A stretch of 64,000 nt of DNA. Source: JAVBJN01 sp031546985 (GTDB lineage Bacteria; Bacteroidota; Bacteroidia; Chitinophagales; Chitinophagaceae). Shown one piece after another: positions 34,814 through 43,898 of the stretch. The stretch spans positions 1 through 64,000 of the forward strand of contig JAVBJN010000057.1 of NCBI GenBank assembly GCA_031546985.1, in the 5' to 3' direction. Within the stretch, counting starts at the first letter, position 1. Each line of letters opens with the position of its first letter. Made by a program: the position numbers and the translations under genes. The notes under the pieces were generated by a model. It saw only the letters and a program-made list of their open reading frames with translations, was not told the origin of the DNA and searched no databases.

Positions 34814-36361
34814 ATGGCTGAAAAAGGATTAAGAAAGTGGATCGTGACCCTCACGGTTATTTCGGCATCCCTGCTCGAGCTTATCGATACCACCATCGTA
34901 AACGTGTCGCTGCCCGATATTATGGGCAACCTGGGGGCAACCCTCGAAGATGCGGGATGGATCGTAACCGGGTACGGCGTAGCCAACGTTATCGTGCTGC
35001 CCATGTCGGGCTGGCTGGGTAACCGGTTTGGGCGCAAGAACTACTTTCTGGCATCTATTATCATATTTACCATTACCTCATTCTTCTGCGGGCATGCTAC
35101 CACACTGGCCGAGCTGGTGATCTTCCGGATCATTCAGGGGCTGGCGGGCGGTGGCTTGCTCTCTACCGCGCAGGCCATCCTGCTGGAAACCTGGCCTAAA
35201 GAAGAGATTGGTATGGCTACCGCTTTGTTTGGTCTGGGCGCCATTATTGGCCCGGCCGTAGGCCCTACCTTGGGCGGTTATATCAACGACCATTTTTCAT
35301 GGCCCTGGATCTTCTACGTAAACATTCCAGTAGGTGCCATTGCCTCTTTCTGTGTACTCACGTTTGTAAAATCTTCGCCCAGGGAGGACGGCAAGATGCC
35401 GGTCGACTGGTTGGGTATAGGCCTGCTCGCATTGGCAGTGGGCAGCCTGCAAACGGTACTTGAAAAAGGCGAGAGTGAAGACTGGTTTGCTACCACTTAC
35501 ATCAGCGTGCTCATGTTTACCGCTGTTACCGCCGGTATCGGTTTCCTGTGGCGAGAGCTGTCTACAGAGCACCCGGTGGTAAACCTGCGCATCATCAAAA
35601 AACGGAGCTTCGCCATTGGTATGATCACCTCGTTTGTATTGGGGCTGGGGTTGTACGGCTCCATGTTTGCCTTCCCGGTATTGTGCCAGAACATACTGGG
35701 CTTTACCGCCGAGCAAACGGGTCTTATACTCTTGCCCAGTAGTATTGCCACCGCGTTTATGATGCCGTGGATTGGCTCGCTGCTTAAGCGGGGCATACAC
35801 GCGCAGTTTATTTCTACGGCGGGTATGCTGCTTTTCTTCGTATTCTGTTTAATGATGAATGGCGCTACTACAGCTTCGGGCACCGAAAACTTCTTCTGGC
35901 CACTTATCATTCGTGGGGTGGGTATGAGTATGTTGTTTGTACCGCTTACTACCCTTGCCATCCGCGACCTCAATGGTAAAGAAATAGGCCAGGGTACGGG
36001 GCTCAATAATATGATGCGGCAATTGGGCGGGTCGTTTGGTATTGCCATCATTACCACCGTTCTGCACATTCGCAGCAACTACCACAGGGGTGTAATGATT
36101 GAGCACATCAACAATTACAACCCGGTATTTACCGAGCGCTACCAGGCCATGATGCGCAATTTCCAGGGGCAGGGCTTTACCTTCGATAAGGCACAGCAAA
36201 TGGCTTTGGCCGCTATGGAAGGCACCATTGGCAAGCAAGCCGCACTCATGTCCTACACCGACATTTTCTGGATGGTAGGCGTATTCTTCCTCATGGTTAT
36301 TCCATTGCTGTACCTGCAAAAGTTCCAGCGCAATGGTGTAGTACCGGTGGATGCACACTAG
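34814..36361 (+). CDS. MFS drug efflux transporter, DHA2 (EmrB/QacA) family
   Basis: A 515-residue transporter with about 14 membrane spans. The DHA2 motifs are present: LIDTTIVNVSLPDIMGNLGA in span 1, GWLGNRFGRKNYFL (motif A) and GLGAIIGPAVGPTLGGYI (motif C). It exports hydrophobic compounds using the proton gradient, with the EmrA-like and TolC-like partners encoded just upstream. The substrate cannot be told. It ends before a strong bidirectional terminator. Confidence 0.92.
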   Translation: MAEKGLRKWIVTLTVISASLLELIDTTIVNVSLPDIMGNLGATLEDAGWIVTGYGVANVIVLPMSGWLGNRFGRKNYFLASIIIFTITSFFCGHATTLAELVIFRIIQGLAGGGLLSTAQAILLETWPKEEIGMATALFGLGAIIGPAVGPTLGGYINDHFSWPWIFYVNIPVGAIASFCVLTFVKSSPREDGKMPVDWLGIGLLALAVGSLQTVLEKGESEDWFATTYISVLMFTAVTAGIGFLWRELSTEHPVVNLRIIKKRSFAIGMITSFVLGLGLYGSMFAFPVLCQNILGFTAEQTGLILLPSSIATAFMMPWIGSLLKRGIHAQFISTAGMLLFFVFCLMMNGATTASGTENFFWPLIIRGVGMSMLFVPLTTLAIRDLNGKEIGQGTGLNNMMRQLGGSFGIAIITTVLHIRSNYHRGVMIEHINNYNPVFTERYQAMMRNFQGQGFTFDKAQQMALAAMEGTIGKQAALMSYTDIFWMVGVFFLMVIPLLYLQKFQRNGVVPVDAH

Positions 36362-36393
36362 TTACAGATTTCAACAGCATAGCACAAATCAAA

Positions 36394-36421
36394 AAAGCCC
36401 CTGCAATATTGCAGGGGCTTT
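36394..36421. terminator. Bidirectional terminator with CAATATTG core
   Basis: A perfect palindrome, AAAGCCCCTGCAATATTG plus its completing half, lies between the convergent MFS gene and the T9SS type A protein. Confidence 0.85.
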
Positions 36422-36444
36422 GATTGTAAACACATTAACGCTAC

Positions 36445-38673
36445 TTAGTGCGTTACAGTTATTTTATGTGTAACCACACCTTGTGCCGTAGCCACACGAA
36501 TCATATACTGACCCGCTGCAAAATTAGAAACAGGCACACTCGTTTTGGTATCATTAATCGATTTAGCCTCATAGACTAATATACCTCTTACATCATACAC
36601 ACCAACCGACTGAATAGCATTAACCGTTGCAGAAACAACCTGTATGTGAGCAGAAGCAGGATTGGGGAAAATCTGAACCGCGTTGGCCGTTTTATCCTGA
36701 GTGCTGATCCCTAAAGCAGCAACATTCACCGTTACAGATGCAGATCCTATATTAAAACACTTCTTACCTCTTATTGAAACGGTTACGGTGTATGTACCCG
36801 GATTGGCATACTTAAATGAAACGCTACTATCTGTAGTAACGATGGTATTACCATCGCCAAAACTCCAAGTGTAACCAGAGGAATCCACATCCTGAGCACC
36901 AATGGCTGTAAAGATGTATTCTCCATTTGATTCAGACACATCAATATGATCTATCGCAGCAATTGGGTTTACCCAAACGGTTATGGTATCGGAATACTTA
37001 CGTCCGCTTCCATTAATACAACTATCTACAATACGGTACTCGGTGCTTTGCAGAACCGTGGTATTGGGCATCGTTGTAAATGGCGCATTGCTGCCAGCAG
37101 GCCTACTCTGCCACTCGTACCATGTACCGTTCAATATTTGCGGAGACACGTGTAATTCGGCGTTCCAACCAACGCAAACACTATCGGCATATGCAATAAC
37201 ATGAACCTTATCTGTATCATTGCATTTGATCACAAACTCATCGGCGCCACGGTAGGGCCGTACTCTGGTATCGCCTTCAATATCGGTGGTTACGGAAGCT
37301 ATAGGAGTTCCTGCCAGCTGTGACAGATTGTACATAGAAATATCCAACAACCTGTTAGTCCATTTTACTTTAAAATCGTTACTATTCAGTTCCTTTCCAC
37401 TACCCAAAGCACCACGATAACCGGTCATAGTATTGTAGGCATTTCCGTTTACACTGGCCACCATATTGGATTGCGCATAGTAAGTATTGTAATCAATATC
37501 CAAAACTCCTGCAGGCGTTACAGGAAAAGAGATGGCCACATGGTTTCCTGCTCCTGAGGTTGTCAATCCTTCATTGTAGCAAATATTATTCATTACTCTA
37601 TAATGGTTGCCCGTGTTTACCGCTTTTATCTCCATTGCAGCGCTATTGGCTACTGCAGAATCCAGATGATATCCACGGAGGGTATTATAAAACAAATCCA
37701 CATCCATACGCTCTGTACCATCTATCGCCAACGCTCGCATCTTTTGCGCGGTAAATGGACCTAAAATACCGGTATTCAAATAAACATCATTATTAGCGCA
37801 CAGCAGGTAAGCTGGTGTTGCCGATCCGGAGGCTTTTATACCATAGAGCAACGAATCGCCGGGAGCATAAGCGATAATAAAGTTGTCAGTTACAAATGTA
37901 GAATCGCTTAAAGATTGCAGATCAATTGCCACAGCATTTTTTCCCAGCATCGATCCAGCACCAAGACTAATCCGGTTTTGCAAAATAGAGGTTTTGCCGA
38001 TACCTCCTATTATAGAAACAGCGTTGAGCGTACCCAACATATCGTTATTAACGATACTCAACTCCTTATTGGGGTGCACTGGTGTACCATTCGAGATCAA
38101 ACCACCATCAATATAACTGTTTTTAATAGAGATGTAAGAATTACCGCCGGCCTGCGTAGGCGCGCCATCAATAGAAATCGCCATCTTCGCTCCACTTCCT
38201 GAATAAAAAGAGCAACTATCGATCGAAATATGCGAAGCACCATTCTGCAACCGCAGCAGGCTATTAGAAGCGCCCATATAGCGGGCATGAAAATCTAATC
38301 CCTGAATTTTAACCCAATCGGCACCATCGAGAACGAGCACACCAGGGGTACTAAGCAGTCCCGGAATCTTCCCTACACTTACGGTTAATGATGAGAAAAG
38401 GGTTATGGTATTGGCAGCACTGGCTCCACTTTTTTCAACAAATACAATCGGAAAGGTTTCCTGGCTGCCACTGTAGGTATTAGCCACATCGATCTGGTAA
38501 GCATGTGTTAAGGTAATGGGTAGCGCATTATAAGCACCCTGAATGCTGCTGTGTGTACTTATCACTGTTCCGCTGCCATCCTTAAGCGATACAGAGCCGG
38601 ATTGTGCAAAACCCTTTGCACTAAAGCCCAAACAGGCCAATAAGGCTGCACCATGGTAAATCTTGTTTCTCAT
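36445..38673 (-). CDS. Secreted beta-helix and PKD protein with T9SS type A sorting domain
   Basis: A 742-residue exported protein. A signal peptide is visible (MRNKIYHGAALLACLGFSAK...FAQ, about 23 residues). Residues about 60-440 show repeated short turns with N/S/G spacing (ISIDSCSFYSGSGAKMAISI, YISIKNSYIDGGLISNG), as in right-handed parallel beta-helix proteins. A PKD domain follows (YTWSFGDGNTIVTTDSS, about residue 600), then the C-terminal type A sorting domain (VQIFPNPASAHIQVVS ... GQYMIRVATAQGVVTHKITV). T9SS would secrete it and remove this tail. A polysaccharide-binding or -degrading role is possible, but no catalytic motif was seen. Confidence 0.82.
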   Translation of the reverse strand: MRNKIYHGAALLACLGFSAKGFAQSGSVSLKDGSGTVISTHSSIQGAYNALPITLTHAYQIDVANTYSGSQETFPIVFVEKSGASAANTITLFSSLTVSVGKIPGLLSTPGVLVLDGADWVKIQGLDFHARYMGASNSLLRLQNGASHISIDSCSFYSGSGAKMAISIDGAPTQAGGNSYISIKNSYIDGGLISNGTPVHPNKELSIVNNDMLGTLNAVSIIGGIGKTSILQNRISLGAGSMLGKNAVAIDLQSLSDSTFVTDNFIIAYAPGDSLLYGIKASGSATPAYLLCANNDVYLNTGILGPFTAQKMRALAIDGTERMDVDLFYNTLRGYHLDSAVANSAAMEIKAVNTGNHYRVMNNICYNEGLTTSGAGNHVAISFPVTPAGVLDIDYNTYYAQSNMVASVNGNAYNTMTGYRGALGSGKELNSNDFKVKWTNRLLDISMYNLSQLAGTPIASVTTDIEGDTRVRPYRGADEFVIKCNDTDKVHVIAYADSVCVGWNAELHVSPQILNGTWYEWQSRPAGSNAPFTTMPNTTVLQSTEYRIVDSCINGSGRKYSDTITVWVNPIAAIDHIDVSESNGEYIFTAIGAQDVDSSGYTWSFGDGNTIVTTDSSVSFKYANPGTYTVTVSIRGKKCFNIGSASVTVNVAALGISTQDKTANAVQIFPNPASAHIQVVSATVNAIQSVGVYDVRGILVYEAKSINDTKTSVPVSNFAAGQYMIRVATAQGVVTHKITVTH

Positions 38674-38931
38674 AATTTTGTTGGTTTTGAGATAAAAAAC
38701 TAGTGGGATGGGAGATACATTGGCAGCATTTCAAAGATAAACAAAAGATAATTATTTAAAACCCATATTTAATTTGTTTATTTCCAATAACAAAAATACA
38801 TATTTGTATGCGTTTGTTTTACATAAAAATAAAAAAACGCTTACATTAAAATCTACCTGATTTAATCAATTTATTACCTGATTGGAACATAATAGAGATG
38901 CGAATCAGCCTAAAAAAATTCCTTTTTCCAT
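38674..38931. other. AT-rich spacer upstream of the type A secreted-protein gene
   Basis: This AT-rich, gene-free stretch runs back from the start of the minus-strand secreted-protein gene. It includes a -7 box (minus strand TATCTTTG at 38739-38732), several short A/T runs and no clear hairpin before the terminator at 38932. Nothing else was recognised. Confidence 0.5.
38732..38739 (-). promoter_or_regulatory. -7 box of the type A secreted-protein gene
   Basis: The minus strand reads TATCTTTG, matching TAnnTTTG, 59 bp before the start codon. No -33 element at the usual spacing is obvious. Confidence 0.45.
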
Positions 38932-38965
38932 AAAAAAAGCCCCGCAATATTGCGGGGCTTTTTTT
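38932..38965 (-). terminator. Terminator of the head-GIN gene with CAATATTG core
   Basis: A perfect palindrome of AAAAAAAGCCCCGCAATATT and its mirror half, flanked by A and T runs, 31 bp after the stop codon of the minus-strand gene at 38997. Confidence 0.85.
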
Positions 38966-38996
38966 AAAGTATCGGTCTTAGGCCAATCAGCGCTCC

Positions 38997-39662
38997 TTAT
39001 TTTCCGGTGCGGATCTTGCCCAGCCCTGTGGTCTGGCTGTTCATAGTGCCGCTTTGCAAGCCAGAGGCATCTATATCGCCAGTGCCGGTTACACCCAGAT
39101 CGGCCGCATCGGTTTTGCCAATCAGCTTTACATCGCCGGTGCCGGTTAAGTCTACATCCAGGTTGCGGCTCTCAAAATCGAGTATCATATTGCCGGTTCC
39201 GGTAAGGTTGGCTTCCAGCTTATCTGCTGTACCTTTTAATTGAATATTGCCAATACCAGTAAGCGACACTTCGAGGTTGCCACATTTTAAAATATCCTTG
39301 TTGGTAATATCGCCATTGCCTACCAGGCTTATATCGTCGAGATTGGGTGTGCGTATTACCAGTACCAGATCTTTGGTAAAGCGCAGGTGTTGGTTCTCAC
39401 GGGGTTTAATCACCAGCGTACCATCTTTCACTTTGGTATTGACCAAAGACAGCAGGTTTTCATCGCCGGTAAGGCTTACACCCGATACTGGCCCCTGCTC
39501 AATAATCACTTTGCCCTCGCCAATCAGTTCTATAGCATGAAAAGCTGCCAGGTCGCGGCTTTCAGTTTTTATTTGTCCATTGCCTTTTTGAGAAACCAGG
39601 TCGGCAAGGCAGCCCTGGGCCAGCATGGCAATTGGTAATACGAAGTAGAGTACTTTTTTCAT
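38997..39662 (-). CDS. Head-GIN domain (DUF2807) lipoprotein
   Basis: A 221-residue protein. The signal sequence ends in LAQGCL, with the lipobox Cys near residue 18. The rest is the repetitive beta-helical auto-transporter-adhesin-like head GIN domain (DUF2807), seen as recurring N-L/I-T-G-T/I-G-N/D units (SLTGIGNIQLKG, NLTGTGNMILD, DLTGTGDVKLIG, GVTGTGDIDASG). The family is common in Bacteroidota; its function is unknown, possibly surface adhesion. Its gene stands 43 bp downstream of lspA on the same strand. Confidence 0.85.
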   Translation of the reverse strand: MKKVLYFVLPIAMLAQGCLADLVSQKGNGQIKTESRDLAAFHAIELIGEGKVIIEQGPVSGVSLTGDENLLSLVNTKVKDGTLVIKPRENQHLRFTKDLVLVIRTPNLDDISLVGNGDITNKDILKCGNLEVSLTGIGNIQLKGTADKLEANLTGTGNMILDFESRNLDVDLTGTGDVKLIGKTDAADLGVTGTGDIDASGLQSGTMNSQTTGLGKIRTGK

Positions 39663-39705
39663 AGTAGTTATTTCTTAAAGATAATTAAGAATGCCGGAAG
39701 AAAGA

Positions 39706-40332
39706 TCAGGGTTGGGTTTCCGGCGCGGGTTCGTCTTTTTTCATATACCGGTTCTGAAAAATCAGCAATGCTATAACACCGGCCGAAATGGCAAAATCGG
39801 CTACGTTAAAAATGGGTGCAAAAAAGGTGAACGGGCGCCCTCCAATGCCAGGAAACCAGTTGGGGTAGGTACTCTCTACCATAGGAAAATACAGCATATC
39901 TACCACCCGGCCATGCATAAATTTACCGTAGCCTTGTCCCGGAGACACCATTTGTGCCAGGTGAAAAGTGCTGTCGGTAAAGATGAGCCCGTAGAACATG
40001 CTATCGATAAGGTTGCCAATAGCGCCGGCCCAGATAAGCGCCGAGCACACGAGCAAGCCCCTCGAATATTTTTGCTGCACCAGTTTTTTGAGGATAAAGT
40101 AGCCTGCAAAAACAGCAATGAGCCGGAAGGAAGTAAGAAACAGTTTTCCAAAACCACCGCCGAATTCCATGCCAAATGCCATGCCTTCGTTTTCAATAAA
40201 ATGCAGTTTGAACCAGCTGCCAATTACATTTACCTCTTCGCCATAATAGAAATGGGTTTTGATGTAAATCTTGGAGAACTGGTCTATCAGTAAAACCAAT
40301 ACGGTTAACAGTACGAGGTTACGAAGCTTCAC
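39706..40332 (-). CDS. lspA: Lipoprotein signal peptidase (LspA)
   Basis: A 208-residue inner-membrane aspartyl protease that removes signal peptides from prolipoproteins. Four membrane spans are visible. The catalytic aspartates lie in GNLIDSMF and FNVADFAI. It is longer than the E. coli enzyme (about 164 residues) because of an insertion around FPMVESTYPNWFPGIGGRPF between the catalytic motifs, as in other Bacteroidota, and a charged C-terminal tail. Translation starts at GTG (40332). A promoter with both elements lies just upstream. Confidence 0.9.
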   Translation of the reverse strand: MKLRNLVLLTVLVLLIDQFSKIYIKTHFYYGEEVNVIGSWFKLHFIENEGMAFGMEFGGGFGKLFLTSFRLIAVFAGYFILKKLVQQKYSRGLLVCSALIWAGAIGNLIDSMFYGLIFTDSTFHLAQMVSPGQGYGKFMHGRVVDMLYFPMVESTYPNWFPGIGGRPFTFFAPIFNVADFAISAGVIALLIFQNRYMKKDEPAPETQP

Positions 40333-40356
40333 GATATATCAATTATTTTAAGCGAC

Positions 40357-40389
40357 CAAATATAGCAGCAATTTCACTTATTCTTCAAA
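40357..40389 (-). promoter_or_regulatory. lspA promoter
   Basis: On the minus strand TTTG (40389-40386, inside the 3' end of murF-alr) and TATATTTG (40364-40357) are 21 bp apart, matching the Bacteroidota consensus and giving lspA its own promoter. Confidence 0.6.
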
Positions 40390-42897
40390 ATAAACCCTTT
40401 TTACACGCTGGGAGATGCCCGTCATGATCTCGTAAGGGATGGTATCGGCCCATTGGGCCAGTTCGGTAACGGGCAAGGCCTCGCCAAATACCAGTACCTC
40501 TGCGCCTTCCTGTATCTCAGGCACATCGGTTACATCCAGCATACACATATCCATAGCCACATTGCCAATCAGCGGTGCCATAGTGCCATTGATCATCATT
40601 TTACCCTTGCCATTGCTAAACCTGCGGTTGTACCCATCGGCATAACCCAGGCACACGGTAGCGGTAACGGTATCGCGGGTGGTTTTGCCTTTACGGCTGT
40701 AGCCAATGGTATCGCCGGCCTTAATGTATTTGAGTTGCGCAATGGTGGTTTTAAGGGTGCTTACGTTTTTAAGCTGCGGCTGTAATACGCCCGTACCATC
40801 TACGCCATACAAGCCAAGCCCCAGGCGCACCATTTCGTAATGGTGTTTGGGATGGCGCACAATGCCGCCACTGTTGCACAAATGGCGGGTAAAGCCATAA
40901 CCCAGTTCCAGCGTAAGCGCAGTACTCATCCGTTCAAAGTTGGCAGCCTGCTGGGCAGTAAATGCATCGTGCTCCTGCTCATCGCTGGCGGCCAGGTGGC
41001 TGAATGCCGAAACCACTTTCAGGGCATCGGTCTGCTTCAGGTATTGCCCAAGCTGCTCCACCTCGGTGAGCTCAAAGCCCAGGCGGTGCATACCCGTATC
41101 GAACTTAATGTGCACGGGGTAGTCTTCGAGGTTGAGGTTACGTACCGTTTCTTCAAACAGGTAAAGCGAGTTAAAATTGTAAATCTCCGGCTCCAGCTGG
41201 TATTGCACCATAGAGCCATAACTGCTTTGATCGGCATTCATCACCATAATAGGCAGGGTAATGCCCGATTTACGCAGCGCCACGCCTTCATCGGCATAGG
41301 CCACCGCCAGGTAATCTACCCCGTTAAACTGCAGCAGGTTGGCTATCTCGAAAGAGCCGCTGCCGTAAGAAAACGCCTTTACCATCACCATGGTTTTAAC
41401 ACCCGGTTTGAGCAGGGCCTGGTAGGTTTTAAGGTTATTGGTAATGGCGCTGAGGTTTATCTCCAGCACCGTCTGGTGCTTCTTCTGCTCCAGCAGCTTG
41501 CTTATCTTTTCAAAAGTAAAAGAACGCGCGCCTTTGAGCAAAATAGTCTCGTTAGAGAAATTGAACTTATCGTATTTCTTCAAAAACTCGTCGGTGGTTT
41601 TAAAGAAAACCGAACGCAGTTTTTTCTGGTTTTTGAACAGTGCCTTTTGGCGGTACAGCGCATTGCCGATACCGATAAAGTTGTTGATGGATTTTTCTTC
41701 CATCAGCTTGGCTACGCTGTCGTACAGCTCGTGTTCGCTTTTACCGCTTTGCAAAATATCCGAAAGGATAAGCGTGCGGTGCGGATGCTGGTGCTGCTGT
41801 TGCAGAAACTCCAGCGCTATAGACAAGGAGTTGAGGTCGGAATTGTAGGCGTCATTAATCAGCGAACAGTTGTTGATGGCCTGCTTCAGCTCAAGGCGCA
41901 TGGCTACTTTGCCCAGCAGCAGCATACGCTGACGGATCTCGTCCTGCGCAATGCCCAGGTACAGCAACACACACCAGCAATGAATGGCATTTTCAATAGA
42001 GGCATCATCTGTAAACGGAATGGTAATATCCAGTTCCTCGCCTTTAAACAGGGCCGTTACATGGGTTTGCTTGCCCTGCTTATCCATTTGCCGTACCTGC
42101 AGGTCGGCATCCATTTTGCGCGACCAGGTAAATAAATGCGGCTTTACATCCTGCTCTCCGGCAGCTTTTACCTGTTGCAGGTAATGCAGCACACAGTTGT
42201 TAAGCTCAGGATAGTCTTTGCAATAAAACAGGATATCCGATTTGGAAAACAGCACCAGTTTTTCGTTAATCTTCTGGCGCAGGTTCAAAAAACCCTCATC
42301 ATGCGCCCCGCCGATATTGGTAAATACGCCAATCGAGGGATGAATGATTTTCTGCAACCGCTGCATTTCGCCGGGTTGTGAAATACCTGCTTCAAAGATG
42401 CCTAAGGTATGCGTTTTACTGATCTGCCACACCGAAAGTGGCACACCCGTTTGTGAGTTATAGCTCTTGGGGCTGCGCACAATCTGGTAATCTTTTTCGA
42501 GCAACTGGTACAGCCATTCTTTTACAATGGTCTTGCCATTGCTGCCGGTAATACCAATAACGGGAATGTTGAATTTATTGCGGTGCGCAATAGCCAGTGC
42601 CTGCAAGGCATCGAGCGTATCGTTTACTTTAATAACGGTGGCTTGTGGCAGCAGGGTTTCATAATCCGCATCGCGGCTTACGATAAACACCCGCACGCCT
42701 GCGGCATACACATCGGCCAGGTAATCGTGCGCATCTCTGCGCTGGGTTACCAATGCAAAAAAAGCGGCTTCGGCAGCATTCTTAACCTTGCGGCTGTCCA
42801 GCAGCAATTGCAGCACCACGGTTTCGTGCTGCTGCTGAATGATCTTGCCTTTAATGATTTTAGCGATTTCGGTTGTGGAATACAATGTATCCTCCAT
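40378..42897 (-). CDS. Bifunctional MurF-like ligase / alanine racemase
   Basis: An 839-residue fusion. The first ~455 residues are a MurF-type UDP-N-acetylmuramoyl-tripeptide:D-Ala-D-Ala ligase (P-loop GITGSNGKTIVKEW near residue 114). The remainder is a complete PLP-dependent alanine racemase (PLP lysine in VKAFSYGSG near residue 505; LGYADGYNR and catalytic-site GNVAMDMCMLDVT later). The fusion couples D-Ala formation to its use in peptidoglycan. The MurF part differs from the stand-alone MurF at 51369: GKTIVKE instead of GKTTTKE, HDEGF instead of HLEGF, and DAYNSDLNSL instead of DAYNANPSSM. So its ligase activity should not be assumed. Confidence 0.9.
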   Translation of the reverse strand: MEDTLYSTTEIAKIIKGKIIQQQHETVVLQLLLDSRKVKNAAEAAFFALVTQRRDAHDYLADVYAAGVRVFIVSRDADYETLLPQATVIKVNDTLDALQALAIAHRNKFNIPVIGITGSNGKTIVKEWLYQLLEKDYQIVRSPKSYNSQTGVPLSVWQISKTHTLGIFEAGISQPGEMQRLQKIIHPSIGVFTNIGGAHDEGFLNLRQKINEKLVLFSKSDILFYCKDYPELNNCVLHYLQQVKAAGEQDVKPHLFTWSRKMDADLQVRQMDKQGKQTHVTALFKGEELDITIPFTDDASIENAIHCWCVLLYLGIAQDEIRQRMLLLGKVAMRLELKQAINNCSLINDAYNSDLNSLSIALEFLQQQHQHPHRTLILSDILQSGKSEHELYDSVAKLMEEKSINNFIGIGNALYRQKALFKNQKKLRSVFFKTTDEFLKKYDKFNFSNETILLKGARSFTFEKISKLLEQKKHQTVLEINLSAITNNLKTYQALLKPGVKTMVMVKAFSYGSGSFEIANLLQFNGVDYLAVAYADEGVALRKSGITLPIMVMNADQSSYGSMVQYQLEPEIYNFNSLYLFEETVRNLNLEDYPVHIKFDTGMHRLGFELTEVEQLGQYLKQTDALKVVSAFSHLAASDEQEHDAFTAQQAANFERMSTALTLELGYGFTRHLCNSGGIVRHPKHHYEMVRLGLGLYGVDGTGVLQPQLKNVSTLKTTIAQLKYIKAGDTIGYSRKGKTTRDTVTATVCLGYADGYNRRFSNGKGKMMINGTMAPLIGNVAMDMCMLDVTDVPEIQEGAEVLVFGEALPVTELAQWADTIPYEIMTGISQRVKRVYFEE

Positions 42898-42911
42898 AAT
42901 CTGCAGATAAC

Positions 42912-43868
42912 TTATTCTTCAATTCGTTCTTCCATTTTTTCCAGCTTCGATTGTTTACGGTTGTGGTAAATGGAATATAAAATAGAGGTGGTAATAGATA
43001 ATATGATAAATCCGAAGGAAATGAGGGTGGGTATATGGATATCGAAATACGCGATAAGCATTTTAATACCAATAAACACCAGCACCACAGAAACCCCCTG
43101 CTGCAAGTAATCGAACTTGGATGCAGCGCCACGGAGCATAAAGAACAATGCCCGCAACCCCAGTACCGCAAAAATGTTTGACGTATATATCACCAGTTTA
43201 TTGCTGGAGATGGCAAACACTGCGGGTATGGAATCGAGTGCAAAAATGATGTCGGTAAAGCCCAGAAATATGATGACCAGGGCCAGCCGGGTAACATATG
43301 CCTTTTTCTTTTTCCAGATAATATAGCGGCCTTCGGGTTCCTCATCGGTATACCGCAGGTAAGAGCGCATAATCTTGTACAGCTTGCTTTCCTGTGGTTT
43401 AAACTCATCTTCCGAATTGGAAAAGAACATTTTAAACCCGGTATACAGCAAGAACGCGCCAAAGATGTACAGCACCCATTCAAAACGGGCAATAAGCGCC
43501 ACCCCAATGGTAATGAAGATAACCCGGAACACGATGGCCATAAGTACCCCATAAAAGAGCGCCCGGCCTATATACTCCTCTTTGATCCTGAACGAGGAGA
43601 AGATGATGACGAAAACAAAAATATTGTCGATAGACAATGATTTCTCCATCAGGTAGGCAGAGAGGTACTGGATAGATAAATCCTTACCCTCTTCGTACCA
43701 GAGCACGCCAAAATAGGCCAGGGAAATAGCCACCCAGAAAATAGACTGGTAAGTAGAAGATTTAATACTGGCCACCTGGTCTTTCTTACTAAAGAGCCCA
43801 AGGTCAATAACAATGGAAATAATTACTGCGATGCCAAAAATCAGGTAACTCAACTGGTCTGCTGTCAT
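42912..43868 (-). CDS. TerC/Alx-family integral membrane protein
   Basis: A 318-residue membrane protein with about eight or nine spans and conserved intramembrane acidic residues (LMEKSLSIDNIFVFVIIFSS, FLGFTDIIFALDSIPAV) typical of TerC/Alx. Characterised members export manganese or respond to alkaline pH and tellurite. The C-terminus is short and charged. It is encoded between the murF-alr fusion (14 bp downstream) and the gld/DUF4340 run (30 bp upstream) on the same strand, so co-transcription is possible. Confidence 0.9.
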   Translation of the reverse strand: MTADQLSYLIFGIAVIISIVIDLGLFSKKDQVASIKSSTYQSIFWVAISLAYFGVLWYEEGKDLSIQYLSAYLMEKSLSIDNIFVFVIIFSSFRIKEEYIGRALFYGVLMAIVFRVIFITIGVALIARFEWVLYIFGAFLLYTGFKMFFSNSEDEFKPQESKLYKIMRSYLRYTDEEPEGRYIIWKKKKAYVTRLALVIIFLGFTDIIFALDSIPAVFAISSNKLVIYTSNIFAVLGLRALFFMLRGAASKFDYLQQGVSVVLVFIGIKMLIAYFDIHIPTLISFGFIILSITTSILYSIYHNRKQSKLEKMEERIEE

Positions 43869-43898
43869 GTCAGGTGTCTTTAAGAGGGGTCAATCGGC

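Noticed and set aside
40840..42135. 431-codon frame on the plus strand
   Set aside because: It lies entirely antisense to the well-supported murF-alr fusion and shows no domain; it is a shadow of that gene's codon use.
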